Shown in pieces: positions 27,280 through 36,159 of a stretch of DNA of 64,000 bases. Position 1 is the first letter of the stretch, and the number at the start of each line of letters is the position of its first letter. The position numbers and the translations under genes were made by a program. A model generated the notes under the pieces. The model searched no databases. It saw nothing but the letters and a program-made list of their open reading frames with translations, and was not told where the DNA came from. This stretch comes from Methylomicrobium lacus LW14. Lineage in GTDB: Bacteria > Pseudomonadota > Gammaproteobacteria > Methylococcales > Methylomonadaceae. The stretch lies in NCBI RefSeq assembly GCF_000527095.1, contig NZ_AZUN01000001.1, positions 3,361,501 to 3,425,500 on the forward strand. The letters are read 5' to 3'.

Positions 27280-27594
27280 AAGAATAACCTCTCCTTATAT
27301 GTTGCGGCAAATTGCCGTACATTGTCAAGAGTCTTAAAAGGGAGGATTTTTCGGACAGCTTGCAGACTCCATAAAACGAAGGAACCCTTACGGTTACCCT
27401 TGCTGACACTGGGCTCTTCTGAAAGCCGACGTTCCGGAATGACTGTTTACATGCACCACGAATCGCTGCTGCCGACCCACAGGAGACAGTCGCTCTTCTA
27501 CAAAACCGACATTGAACGTGAAACTTCAGCGAAAGGGAAAAAACATAGCTTTTTGACAAGCCGCTGCAAGTACTTGTCGGGTGCCATCACAGCA
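27280..27594. other. Intergenic region with toxin-antitoxin operator
   Basis: The part next to the antitoxin holds a GGAGAGG ribosome site and the dyad below. From about 27330 to 27594 I find only short, low-quality frames; text such as NESLLPTHRRQSLFYKT on the plus strand looks like an old gene remnant but I cannot name it. Confidence 0.4.
27305..27317 (-). promoter_or_regulatory. Candidate operator of the second DUF1778/GNAT module
   Basis: CGGCAA-A-TTGCCG is a perfect 13-bp inverted repeat 26 bp upstream of the antitoxin start. A TTGACA hexamer reads on the minus strand at 27328-27323. RHH antitoxins commonly bind such short dyads in their own promoter. Confidence 0.45.
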
Positions 27595-28092
27595 TCAACC
27601 TTGCATACTTAATCTATGCATAACCTGATGCCAGCCATCCTGAGCGCTTGCTCCCGCCTCTTCGAATACCGCTTGTAGCTGCCTCATCTGTGTACCAGTT
27701 AGCTGAGCCTCCAATTTTTCCCCAGTCGAGGTCAATAACAATTGCCGCACACGCCGGTCATGCTCGGCGGTGCTCATCTCTATCAGTTTCATTTCGATCA
27801 ACTGACGCAAGGGCGCATTCAGCGCCTGCTTACTAATATTTAGCATGGTCAGCAGGGCATTGACCGAAATCTGCGGATTTCGACCGACGAAATAGAGAAT
27901 GCGGTGGTGAACCCGACCTAGGCCGCGCTGATCGAGAATGCGGTCGGGCTGTACGGTGAACGCACGGTAGCCGAAGTAAAACTGCTCGATGGCTAGGCGC
28001 AATGAGGTTTCGTCCGGCTTAGACGAGAGCGTGTCAGCAGCCGTAGCATTATCATTGGGTGGGGTCTCGATAGAGGATATTTGGTCAACCAT
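27595..28092 (-). CDS. MarR-family transcriptional regulator
   Basis: A 165-residue winged-helix regulator. The DNA-binding core reads ILYFVGRNPQISVNALLTMLNISKQALNAPLRQLIEMKLIEMSTAEHDRRVRQLLLTSTGE, with the expected D-x-R wing. Residues 1-35 are a variable tail. It is divergent from an aminotransferase gene with a 72-bp intergenic region containing two identical dyads, so it probably represses that gene and itself. Confidence 0.85.
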   Translation of the reverse strand: MVDQISSIETPPNDNATAADTLSSKPDETSLRLAIEQFYFGYRAFTVQPDRILDQRGLGRVHHRILYFVGRNPQISVNALLTMLNISKQALNAPLRQLIEMKLIEMSTAEHDRRVRQLLLTSTGEKLEAQLTGTQMRQLQAVFEEAGASAQDGWHQVMHRLSMQG

Positions 28093-28146
28093 ATTGACAT
28101 TATATGCGTGTAGCTATTAGTATGTCTATAGGTCAACTTTGTTGAC
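28084..28146. promoter_or_regulatory. Paired operator-like dyads between marR and aminotransferase
   Basis: Two sites share the form GTCAA-N5-TTGAC: 28084-28098 (inner bases ccata, overlapping the marR start) and 28132-28146 (inner bases ctttg), with centres 48 bp apart. The first site's TTGAC also forms a TTGACA -35-like hexamer at 28094-28099 for the aminotransferase. Identical half-sites flanking a promoter suggest cooperative or dual repression by the MarR protein. Confidence 0.6.
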
Positions 28147-28164
28147 GTTTATAAAAAGGTCGCC

Positions 28165-29325
28165 ATGAATTCTACGTTACCGCACAACAGCACTCATTTT
28201 TCTTCTCGTACCCACGATCTGCATCCGTCACCGATCCGGGAAATCCTGTCCGTCGTCAATCGTCCGGGTATGATCTCCTTTGCAGGTGGCCTACCGGCGG
28301 TCGATAGTTTCCCTCAATTCAGCCTGGACGCCATGCCGCAGCACATCCTGCAATACGGCCCCAGTGAAGGCGAATGGGAACTCCGGCAGCGGATTGCCGA
28401 AGAACTGCACGGACGAGGGTTGACGTGCACAGCTGAGCAGGTGTTGATTCTTTCCGGTTCGCAGCAAGGCATCGATCTTGTCGCCAAACTGTTCATCGAT
28501 CCCGGCACTGCAGTAGCGGTGGAGTCGCCAACCTATCTGGCGGCTTTGCAGGTGTTCCGCTATTTCGGTGCCCGCTTCGTTGCTTACGATGCGGAGGCGC
28601 TAGATGTGCAAGCATTGCTGCGCGAAAAGCCATCTTTTGCCTATGCCATTCCCACTTTTCAGAATCCAAGCGGTCGTTGTCTTGATGCAAGTCAACGCAA
28701 TGCCCTAGCTGACGCATGCGATACCGCTCGTCTTCCTTTGTTTGAGGACGACCCTTACTGCGACTTGGTGTATGACCAATGCGAACGAACTCCGGTGTGT
28801 GCCCTGCTTCAGCAGGCACCGTGGATTTACCAAGGATCGTTTTCGAAGAGTCTGGCACCAGGATTGCGCCTCGGCTACCTTGTTGCATCTCCGGATTTGT
28901 TGCCTTTCCTGACACGCCTCAAGCAGTCGGCAGATTTGCACAGTAACCGCGTCAGCCAGTGGCTGGTATTACAACAATTGAACGATTCGGAATACAGCAA
29001 GCGTTTGGAGGAACTCGCCGAAAACTATCGGCAACGTCGAAATTCTTTCGAAGGAGCGCTATGTCGCCATTTTGGCGACATAGCCAGTTGGCTGACTCCA
29101 CCCGGCGGTCTGTTCTTCTGGATTACTCTCAATCGGTGCATTGACACTCGTCTACTCTTGCCCAAGGCTATTGAAGCAGGTGTAGCCTTCATGCCCGGCG
29201 AACCATTCTTGCCTATGCAAGTGACTAGCTGCGGGCAACTGCGCCTCAACTTCAGTCACGCAAGCGAGGAGCAGGCTGATTCAGGTTTAAGAAAGCTGGC
29301 AGCGTTGGTGTGCAGTTTCGCTTGA
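28165..29325 (+). CDS. PLP-dependent aminotransferase (LysN/ARO8-like, fold type I)
   Basis: A 386-residue class I/II aminotransferase. PLP-site text includes YGPSEGEWELRQRIAEEL, SGSQQGIDLVAKLF, PTFQNPSGRCL, a DDPYCDLVYD loop and the Schiff-base lysine in YQGSFSKSLAPGLRLGYL. It resembles 2-aminoadipate or aromatic aminotransferases and the catalytic half of MocR regulators, but it has no N-terminal GntR domain. The MarR neighbour and its dyads suggest control by a small aromatic or amino-acid ligand. The substrate is unknown. The gene lies in an accessory island. Confidence 0.85.
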   Translation: MNSTLPHNSTHFSSRTHDLHPSPIREILSVVNRPGMISFAGGLPAVDSFPQFSLDAMPQHILQYGPSEGEWELRQRIAEELHGRGLTCTAEQVLILSGSQQGIDLVAKLFIDPGTAVAVESPTYLAALQVFRYFGARFVAYDAEALDVQALLREKPSFAYAIPTFQNPSGRCLDASQRNALADACDTARLPLFEDDPYCDLVYDQCERTPVCALLQQAPWIYQGSFSKSLAPGLRLGYLVASPDLLPFLTRLKQSADLHSNRVSQWLVLQQLNDSEYSKRLEELAENYRQRRNSFEGALCRHFGDIASWLTPPGGLFFWITLNRCIDTRLLLPKAIEAGVAFMPGEPFLPMQVTSCGQLRLNFSHASEEQADSGLRKLAALVCSFA

Positions 29326-29469
29326 ATAGTCTGGCGGTAAGCCTGGAAGAGGCTTTGTCCGCTTTGGAGGCCACCACTGAATGACCGCAGTTGGCCGAAC
29401 TGAGACCGTCAGTGTCACGTTCAATCCAAACCGAAGTTTGATTCTGTCAGATCAGGTGCGCGCCGGCTG

Positions 29470-30912
29470 TCATAACAAAAACACACTCGCCAGTCCCAGG
29501 AAGATAAAAAATCCCATCGCATCGGTAATCGAGGTCAGCATCACGGTCGCGCCGGCGGCGGGGTCCTTGTCGAACTTATGCCGAAGCAGCGGAATCGCAA
29601 GGCCTGCCACGACCGCGACCAAGAGATTCAAAAACATCGCGAGCGCCATCACGCCGGCCAGCGCCTTGTCCCGGTACAGGAAATAGGCGACCGAACCGAC
29701 AACCAGGCCGATAAAGGTGCCGTTCAACAGGGCGAGGGACAGCTCTTTTCTGATCAGCCGCCTGACGTTGAGCGGGGTGATCTGGCCCAGGGCCAGCGAG
29801 CGGATGATCAGGATGCTGGTCTGATTGCCGGTATTGCCGCCGGTCGCAGCGATGATCGGCATCAGCGAGGCCAGGGCGACCAGTTGCAGGATCGTATCTT
29901 CGAACAGGCCGATGATGCGGGTCGAGAGGAAGGCGGTCGTGACATTGATCAGCAGCCATGACCAGCGGTTCCGGGCGCTCTTCCAGACGCTGGAGAACAG
30001 GTCTTCTTCCTCGGAGACGCCGGCCTGGATCAGCCGGTCTTCGTCGTTTTCCTCGCGGATAAAGTCGAGGATGCTGTCCACGCATAGCCGCCCTTGCAGC
30101 CGGCCTTTGCTGTCGACGACCGGCGCCGAAATCAGATCGTAGCGTTCGAAAGCGCGCGAGGCTTCGGAGGCGTCCTGGTCGACCTGAAACTGTACGAAAT
30201 CGGTCACCATCGCGTCTGCGACGAGTAGAATCGGTGAATGCGTCAACAGGCGCGACAGCGGCAGGATGCCTTTCACGACATCCTGTTGGTCGACCACGAA
30301 CAGTTTATCGGTATGGCCGGGCAGTTTGCCGAGTTTACGGATATAGTCCGCGATCGCTTTCAGCGTCAGGTCTTCGCGGATCGTGATCATGCCGAAATCC
30401 ATGAACGCGCCGACCTGGTCGTCCTCATAAGCCAATACCGCATTGACATGCTGGCGCTCCTCGCTGTTCAACGAACGCAGGATTTTCAACATCGCGTTTT
30501 TCGGCAGGTCGTCGGCCAGTTCGGCGATCTCGTCGGCATCCAGATTTTCGGCGACGGTCGCCAAATCCTCCGACTCCATGCTCGAAATCAGCGTTTGCCG
30601 AACCGCGTCGGACACTTCGACCAGCACCTGGCCGTGATCACTGGCCTCGATCGCATTCCAGGCAATCTTGCGCTGATCGAGCGGCAAGGATTCGAGAATA
30701 TAGGCAATATCGGCCGGGTGCAGCGCGGCCAGCTTTTCGTGCAGACGGCTTTCCTGCTGTTTGCGCAGTACGGTTTCGAGAAGCTCGTAGTTAGCGCCTG
30801 GGCTTCTTTCCAGCAGCGATTTTTCCAGCTGCTGCTTTTCGAGCAGTGAGATCACTTCCTGGAGCTGTTGTTGTAAAAACTGTGCTGGGCTGAGTTGGTT
30901 CGAAGAGTCCAT
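29470..30912 (-). CDS. mgtE: Magnesium transporter MgtE
   Basis: A 480-residue Mg2+ channel. The MgtE_N superhelix covers about 50-160 (LHPADIAYILESLPLDQRKIAWNAI), two CBS domains about 165-285 (MITIREDLTLKAIADYIRK; MVTDFVQFQVDQDA), and the pore domain about 310-480, with ATGGNTGNQTSILIIRSLALG and ITDAMGFFIFLGLASVFLL. It shares a divergent promoter region with the DUF475 gene. It faces the CorA-like gene across the accessory island. Confidence 0.92.
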   Translation of the reverse strand: MDSSNQLSPAQFLQQQLQEVISLLEKQQLEKSLLERSPGANYELLETVLRKQQESRLHEKLAALHPADIAYILESLPLDQRKIAWNAIEASDHGQVLVEVSDAVRQTLISSMESEDLATVAENLDADEIAELADDLPKNAMLKILRSLNSEERQHVNAVLAYEDDQVGAFMDFGMITIREDLTLKAIADYIRKLGKLPGHTDKLFVVDQQDVVKGILPLSRLLTHSPILLVADAMVTDFVQFQVDQDASEASRAFERYDLISAPVVDSKGRLQGRLCVDSILDFIREENDEDRLIQAGVSEEEDLFSSVWKSARNRWSWLLINVTTAFLSTRIIGLFEDTILQLVALASLMPIIAATGGNTGNQTSILIIRSLALGQITPLNVRRLIRKELSLALLNGTFIGLVVGSVAYFLYRDKALAGVMALAMFLNLLVAVVAGLAIPLLRHKFDKDPAAGATVMLTSITDAMGFFIFLGLASVFLL

Positions 30913-31164
30913 AATGTCACAGAGTCAAAATGCAGCGGGGTTTGACCGGGCAGTCGAGCCAAATGCTTGAATGGCGATGCGCTGGCCGAGAATCGAGCAG
31001 GCCATTATAAGCGATAAAAATGGCATTGGAATGAAATATGCTTATTAAAGAAGTAACCAACCCTTTTATTGAAGCCGAAACGTTAAACTTGTCGTGAAAA
31101 CTATTGATTTTAAGATAATTCGACTTATAGTTACGCTTCCATAAAACACATTCAGGAGTTTTGC

Positions 31165-32169
31165 ATGCAGCACTTTCGTCTTTCCATCATCGTGACCGTC
31201 GTGAGTCTCGCGATCGCGCTCTACTGGGGCGGCCTGACCGGTGCCTTTATCGCATTGATTCTGGGCGTCCTGGAAGTCAGCCTGTCGTTCGACAACGCGG
31301 TCGTCAACGCCTCGGTGTTGAAACGCATGGATGAACGCTGGCAATATTACTTTCTGACCTGGGGCATCCTGATCGCGGTTTTCGGCATGCGGCTGTTGTT
31401 TCCGGTCCTGATCGTCTCGTTCGCGACCGGCATCGGTTTGTTTGGCGTCGCCGACATGGCGCTGCACGACCCGACGACTTATGCGCAACATCTGACCGAG
31501 TCGCATGTGCAGATCGCGGCCTTCGGCGGCATGTTCTTGCTGATGGTCTTTTTCGGTTTCATTTTTGATGACGCTAAAGAACTGCATTGGCTCGGAGCCA
31601 TCGAAGAAAAGTTGGCCGGCTGGGGTAAGCTCGAGTCGATCGAGTTGATCGTGGCGTTGTGCTTGCTGTTGTTCATTCAGCACTGGCTACCGGCCGAAAT
31701 CCGACTCGAAGTGATGGTCGCGGGCGTATCCGGCGTGATCTTGTTCGTGATGGTCGATAGCGCCGCGGCATTGTTTGAAGACGAGGACGATGGTGAGCAG
31801 GTTGCGGGGGCGTTGAAAAAATCCGGCATGATGAGCTTCCTGTACCTGGAAGTGCTCGACGCCTCGTTCTCCTTCGACGGCGTAATCGGCGCATTTGCGA
31901 TTACCCAGGACGTGATCATCATTATGCTCGGCCTCGCGATCGGCGCGATGTTCGTGCGAAGCCTGACCGTCTATCTGGTGCGCCAGGGCACGCTGGACGA
32001 ATATGTGTTTCTGGAGCACGGCGCGCACTATGCGATCGGCGTCCTGGCCGGCATCATGCTGATGAGCATAACCACGCACATATCCGAAGTGATCACCGGC
32101 CTGACCGGCGCGATCTTGATTGCGCTCTCGGTCTATTCCTCGGTCCAATACAATAAGGCGCGGGCCTAA
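31165..32169 (+). CDS. DUF475 / TerC-superfamily membrane protein
   Basis: A 334-residue polytopic membrane protein with about nine helices. The TerC-type acidic motif appears twice: LGVLEVSLSFDNAVVNASVLKRM near residue 33 and LEVLDASFSFDGVIGAFAITQD near residue 230. Such repeated E-x-x-x-S-x-D-N/G motifs are thought to bind divalent cations, and relatives export manganese. Neighbouring Mg transport genes are consistent with metal homeostasis, but the substrate is unproven. AGGAG lies at good spacing upstream. Confidence 0.85.
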   Translation: MQHFRLSIIVTVVSLAIALYWGGLTGAFIALILGVLEVSLSFDNAVVNASVLKRMDERWQYYFLTWGILIAVFGMRLLFPVLIVSFATGIGLFGVADMALHDPTTYAQHLTESHVQIAAFGGMFLLMVFFGFIFDDAKELHWLGAIEEKLAGWGKLESIELIVALCLLLFIQHWLPAEIRLEVMVAGVSGVILFVMVDSAAALFEDEDDGEQVAGALKKSGMMSFLYLEVLDASFSFDGVIGAFAITQDVIIIMLGLAIGAMFVRSLTVYLVRQGTLDEYVFLEHGAHYAIGVLAGIMLMSITTHISEVITGLTGAILIALSVYSSVQYNKARA

Positions 32170-32197
32170 CCAAGCAGGGTACGCTGAGCGTCCGGCT

Positions 32198-33403
32198 ATG
32201 CTACCGAGCGACCTTTTCCGCCAGGCCCTGCTCGCGATCAAATCCCAGCCGCTCAGGGCCGGCTTGATCATTCTGGCGATGAGCATCGGGGTCGCGTCGG
32301 TTTCGATCCTGGTCGCGCTGGGCGAGAGCGCGCGCCTTTATATCGTGCACGAGTTCGAGTCGCTCGGCACGCATCTGGTCATCGTGCTGCCGGGACGCAA
32401 TGAAACGACCGGCGGCCAGCCGCCTATCTTCGGCGAAACGCCGCGCGATATGACGCTGGGCGATGCCGAGGCGCTGGCGGTCAGTCCGCATATCGCCGCG
32501 ATCGCGCCGCTGATGATCGGCTCCGCACCGGTTTCTGTGCATGGACTCGAACGGGAAACCAATATTTTCGGCTCGACCCAGGCGTTGCTGCGGGTCCGCC
32601 ACCTCTCGATGGCGCAGGGTAGTTTCCTGCCCAAAATGGACTCCGATCAGGCGTTGTCGGTCTGCGTGATCGGCCAGACGATCCGCAAGGAATTGTTCGC
32701 GAATCAGCAGGCGGTCGGCCAATGGCTCAGGGTCAATGACCGGCGTTTCCGGGTGATCGGCGTGTTGGCCTCCGAGGGCGAGTCGATCGGCGTCGATTTC
32801 GACGAAATGGTGATCATTCCGGTCGCTTCCGCGCAGGCCTTGTTCGATACCGAGTCGCTGTTCAGGATTCTGGCCGAAACCAAATCCGAGCAGGCGATGC
32901 ACAAGGCCGTCGATGAGGTCAGAGCCATCATCAAGGCGCGGCATGAAGGCGAGGACGACGTCACGATCATCACCCAGGACAGCGTGGTCAATACCTTCGA
33001 CAAGATATTGACCGCGCTGACCCTGACCGTCGCCAGCATCGCCGCGATCAGCCTGGCGGTCGCCGGCGTCCTGGTGATGAACGTGATGCTGGTCAGCGTG
33101 ACCCAGCGCACCGCCGAAATCGGCCTGCTGAAAGCCCTGGGCGCGACCCGCGGCCAACTGCATGCGCTGTTTCTGACCGAAGCCGCGCTGCTGTCGCTGG
33201 CCGGCGCCACGGTCGGCGCCCTGCTCGGGCAACTCGCCCTGGCCGGCCTGCAGGTGATTTATCCGGCATTTCCTTTCGAACTGCCGCCCTGGGCATTGCT
33301 CGCCGCGCTCGGCATCGCGCTGCTGAACGGCCTGACCTTCGGCTTCCTGCCGGCCCGCAAGGCCGCCAAGCTGAATCCGATCGCCGCATTGGGCAAGCGC
33401 TGA
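32198..33403 (+). CDS. MacB-type ABC permease
   Basis: A 401-residue FtsX/MacB permease with an N-terminal helix (LRAGLIILAMSIGVASVSILVALGESAR), a MacB_PCD periplasmic domain, and three C-terminal helices containing TQRTAEIGLLKALGATRGQLHALFLTEAALLSLAGATVG. It is followed after 2 bp by a second permease of the same type. Neither an ATPase nor a periplasmic adaptor is encoded next to them, so partners must be elsewhere. The role in export of a peptide, lipid or antibiotic is unknown. The start at 32198 lies 28 bp after the DUF475 stop. Confidence 0.82.
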   Translation: MLPSDLFRQALLAIKSQPLRAGLIILAMSIGVASVSILVALGESARLYIVHEFESLGTHLVIVLPGRNETTGGQPPIFGETPRDMTLGDAEALAVSPHIAAIAPLMIGSAPVSVHGLERETNIFGSTQALLRVRHLSMAQGSFLPKMDSDQALSVCVIGQTIRKELFANQQAVGQWLRVNDRRFRVIGVLASEGESIGVDFDEMVIIPVASAQALFDTESLFRILAETKSEQAMHKAVDEVRAIIKARHEGEDDVTIITQDSVVNTFDKILTALTLTVASIAAISLAVAGVLVMNVMLVSVTQRTAEIGLLKALGATRGQLHALFLTEAALLSLAGATVGALLGQLALAGLQVIYPAFPFELPPWALLAALGIALLNGLTFGFLPARKAAKLNPIAALGKR

Positions 33404-33405
33404 CC

Positions 33406-34611
33406 ATGCAGATCCTGGATTTATTGCATTTCTCCTATCGCTCGATCATCAGCCATAAACTGCGCTCGTCATTGACCGCCCTGGGGCTCGTGATCGGCAT
33501 CGCCGCGGTGGTGATCCTGACCTCGATCGGGCGCGGCATCCATACCTTCGTGCTGGCCGAATTCACCCAGTTCGGCACGCATCTGTTGTCGGTCAATCCG
33601 GGCAAGAAAACCACCTTCGGCCTCTCCGGCGCGACGATCAGCACGGTGCGGCCCTTGACTATCGACGATGCGGCCGCGCTGGGCAGGCTGCCGCCGGTGC
33701 TCGCGGTCGTGCCGGTCGTGCAGGGCAACGTGCGCGTCGAGGCCGGCGTCAAACAACGGCGCACCAATGTGCTGGGGGTGGGCAGCGCGGTGCCGGAGGT
33801 CTGGCGCGTCAAAACGGCGGTCGGCCGCTTCCTGCCCGCCGAGGAAGGCAATCCGCGCGCGTTCGCCGTACTGGGGCACAAGATGGCGGCGGAATTGTTC
33901 GGCACGGCAAACCCTTTGGGCCAGCGCATTAGGATCGGCACCGATCGCTACCTCGTGATCGGCGTGATGGAACAAAAAGGCCAGATGGTCGGTTTCGACA
34001 TGGACGACACACTGTATATTCCGGCCGCGAAGGCACTGGAAATGTTCGACCGCGAAAGCCTGGTCGAAATCAACGTGCTGTATAAACCCTCGGTGTCGGC
34101 CGCCTCCGTGCAAAACGCGGTCAAGCGGCTGCTGATCGCCCGGCACGGATTCGAGGATTTCACGATCATCACCCAGAACCAGATGCTCGAAACGATGGAC
34201 TCGGTCTTGAATATCCTGACCTTGGGCGTCGCCGCGCTGGGCGGCATCTCCTTGCTGGTCGGCTCGGTCGGCATCTTGACCATCATGACGATCGCGGTAT
34301 CCGAACGGATCTCCGAGATCGGCCTGTTGCGCGCGGTCGGCGCGGAACGCCGGGTCATTTTCCGCCTGTTTCTCGGCGAGGCGCTCGCGTTGAGCATGGC
34401 CGGCGGCCTGGCCGGCGTCCTGATCGGCATCCTGGCGATTCAGGCGATTCAGGCGATAAGCTATGCGCTGCCCGAACTGCCAGTCGAACTGGCCTGGAGC
34501 TACATCCTCTCCGCCTTTGCTGTGTCGGTATTGATCGGCATCGCCGCGGGCGTCGCCCCGGCGATCAAGGCGGCGCGTCTCGAGCCGCTGGAAGCCTTGC
34601 GGACCGAATAA
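33406..34611 (+). CDS. Second MacB-type ABC permease
   Basis: A 401-residue permease with the same layout and length as its neighbour (LRSSLTALGLVIGIAAVVILTSIGRGIHTFVLAEFTQFGTHLLSVNPGKKT at the N terminus; SERISEIGLLRAVGAERRVIFRLFLGEALALSMAGGLAG at the C terminus). The two proteins are recognisable paralogues and could form a heterodimer. Translation is probably coupled through the 2-bp gap. No ATP-binding gene adjoins. Confidence 0.82.
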   Translation: MQILDLLHFSYRSIISHKLRSSLTALGLVIGIAAVVILTSIGRGIHTFVLAEFTQFGTHLLSVNPGKKTTFGLSGATISTVRPLTIDDAAALGRLPPVLAVVPVVQGNVRVEAGVKQRRTNVLGVGSAVPEVWRVKTAVGRFLPAEEGNPRAFAVLGHKMAAELFGTANPLGQRIRIGTDRYLVIGVMEQKGQMVGFDMDDTLYIPAAKALEMFDRESLVEINVLYKPSVSAASVQNAVKRLLIARHGFEDFTIITQNQMLETMDSVLNILTLGVAALGGISLLVGSVGILTIMTIAVSERISEIGLLRAVGAERRVIFRLFLGEALALSMAGGLAGVLIGILAIQAIQAISYALPELPVELAWSYILSAFAVSVLIGIAAGVAPAIKAARLEPLEALRTE

Positions 34612-34640
34612 GAAGACGCATGTAAAGGCGGGATTGCTTT

Positions 34641-34662
34641 AAATATCAATCTATTGATATTT
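34641..34662. promoter_or_regulatory. AT-rich perfect inverted repeat upstream of rph
   Basis: AAATATCAAT and ATTGATATTT form a perfect 10-bp inverted repeat with a 2-base centre, between the permease stop and rph. A TATACT -10 hexamer lies at 34691-34696, 30 bp before the rph start. The dyad could be a regulator site or end the permease transcript. Confidence 0.35.
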
Positions 34663-34725
34663 TGGAGCCCCGAAAAAACGGCAGTTCGGGTATACTGTGA
34701 CGATTTTAATTTTGGCGTTACACAC

Positions 34726-35445
34726 ATGAGACCGAGCGGAAGACAACCCGATCAACTGAGAGAAATCAAATTCACCTGCGGCTTTACCAAACATGCGGAA
34801 GGCTCCGTGCTGGTCGAGTTCGGCGATACCCGCGTGCTCTGCACCGCCAGCGTCGACAGCCAGGTCCCGCGTTTTCTCAAGGGCAAGGGCGAAGGCTGGA
34901 TCACCGCCGAATACGGCATGCTGCCGCGCTCCACGCACAGCCGGATGGGACGCGAAGCCAGCTCCGGCAAACAGGGCGGACGCACGATGGAGATTCAGCG
35001 CCTGATCGGCCGCTCGCTGCGCGCCGCGGTCGATTTGAAGGCGCTCGGCGAAAACACGATCACGATCGACTGCGACGTGTTGCAGGCCGACGGCGGCACC
35101 CGTACCGCCGCGATCACCGGCGGCTTCGTCGCCTTGTCGCTGGCGGTCAAAAAGATGCTCAAAAAGAAGCAGATCAAGACCAATCCCTTGCACGGCCAGG
35201 TCGCCTCGGTTTCGGTCGGCATTTACAACGGCGTGCCGGTGCTGGATCTGGACTATAACGAAGACAGCAATGCCGAAACCGACATGAATGTGGTGATGAA
35301 CGATGCGGCCGCGTTTATCGAAGTCCAAGGCACCGCCGAAGGGCATGCGTTCAGAAAGGACGAGTTAGATGCGATGCTCGATCTGGCAGGACTCGGCATC
35401 AAGCAATTGATCGAAAAGCAGCGGGAAGCGCTGGAAAAATGCTGA
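34726..35445 (+). CDS. rph: Ribonuclease PH
   Basis: A 239-residue phosphorolytic 3'-5' exoribonuclease that trims tRNA 3' ends. It aligns throughout with E. coli RNase PH: MRPSGRQPDQLREI, YTKHAEGSVLVEFGDT-type text, WITAEYGMLPRSTH, GKQGGRTMEIQRLIGRSLRA, DCDVLQADGGTRTA, EDSNAETDMNVV. I start it at the ATG at 34726 by homology. It overlaps rdgB by 7 bp. Confidence 0.95.
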   Translation: MRPSGRQPDQLREIKFTCGFTKHAEGSVLVEFGDTRVLCTASVDSQVPRFLKGKGEGWITAEYGMLPRSTHSRMGREASSGKQGGRTMEIQRLIGRSLRAAVDLKALGENTITIDCDVLQADGGTRTAAITGGFVALSLAVKKMLKKKQIKTNPLHGQVASVSVGIYNGVPVLDLDYNEDSNAETDMNVVMNDAAAFIEVQGTAEGHAFRKDELDAMLDLAGLGIKQLIEKQREALEKC

Positions 35446-36053
35446 AGATCACAACACACCAAAAAATCGTGCTGGCCAGCGGCAATCCGGGAAAAATCCG
35501 GGAAATTCAGGCGCTGCTGGCCGAGCACCCGATCGTGCCGCAATCCGATTTCGCTATCGGCGATGTGGAGGAAACCGGCACCACCTTCGTCGAAAACGCG
35601 ATCATCAAGGCCCGACATGCGGCAAAGCTTAGCGGCCTGCCCGCGATTGCGGACGATTCGGGGCTGGTTGTCGATGCGCTGGACGGTGCGCCCGGCGTGT
35701 ATTCCGCGCGCTACGCGGGGCCCGGCAGCAGCGACCTGGACAATCTGCAAAAATTGCTGAAAGAACTCGAGGGCGTGTCGGAAGCGCAGCGCAGCGCGCG
35801 CTTCATCTGCGTGCTGGCGTTCATGCGGCATGGCGCCGATCCGACACCGATCATCGCGCAGGGAGTCTGGGAAGGCAAGATTTTGACCCGGCCGGCCGGC
35901 AGCAACGGCTTCGGTTATGACCCGGTATTCTGGGTGCCGACGCACCAGTGCGCTTCGGCGGAGTTGGCGCCGGAAGTCAAGAATGCCTTGAGCCATCGCG
36001 GACAGGCGCTACGCCATCTGGCCGGGATGCTGAAGACCAAGGAAACGGCATAA
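35439..36053 (+). CDS. rdgB: XTP/dITP pyrophosphatase RdgB
   Basis: A 204-residue house-cleaning enzyme that hydrolyses deaminated purine nucleotides. Motifs include IVLASGNPGKIREIQALL, GTTFVENAIIKARHAA, ADDSGLVVDALDGAPGVYSARYAG and the C-terminal FGYDPVFWVP and ALSHRGQALR. The family is usually 190-200 residues. The rph-rdgB pair is a conserved gammaproteobacterial arrangement, and the overlap with rph implies coupling. Confidence 0.94.
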   Translation: MLKITTHQKIVLASGNPGKIREIQALLAEHPIVPQSDFAIGDVEETGTTFVENAIIKARHAAKLSGLPAIADDSGLVVDALDGAPGVYSARYAGPGSSDLDNLQKLLKELEGVSEAQRSARFICVLAFMRHGADPTPIIAQGVWEGKILTRPAGSNGFGYDPVFWVPTHQCASAELAPEVKNALSHRGQALRHLAGMLKTKETA

Positions 36054-36116
36054 ATCAGGCAGCGCTCAGCGCCTGACGCCTTAACACACGGGGCTTTCCC
36101 CCTTTACTGAATGAAG

Positions 36117-36149
36117 CGCGGCGATTGCCTCCCTGCATCGCCGCGTTTT
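36117..36149 (+). terminator. Rho-independent terminator of rph-rdgB
   Basis: CGCGGCGAT and ATCGCCGCG form a 9-bp perfect stem with an 11-base loop followed by TTTT. It sits 64 bp after the rdgB stop and 11 bp beyond the convergent BON gene. Confidence 0.75.
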
Positions 36150-36159
36150 CCTGCCTGTT

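Noticed and set aside
30913..31164. Mg or Mn riboswitch between mgtE and the DUF475 gene
   Set aside because: No M-box or yybP-ykoY consensus blocks could be found on either strand.
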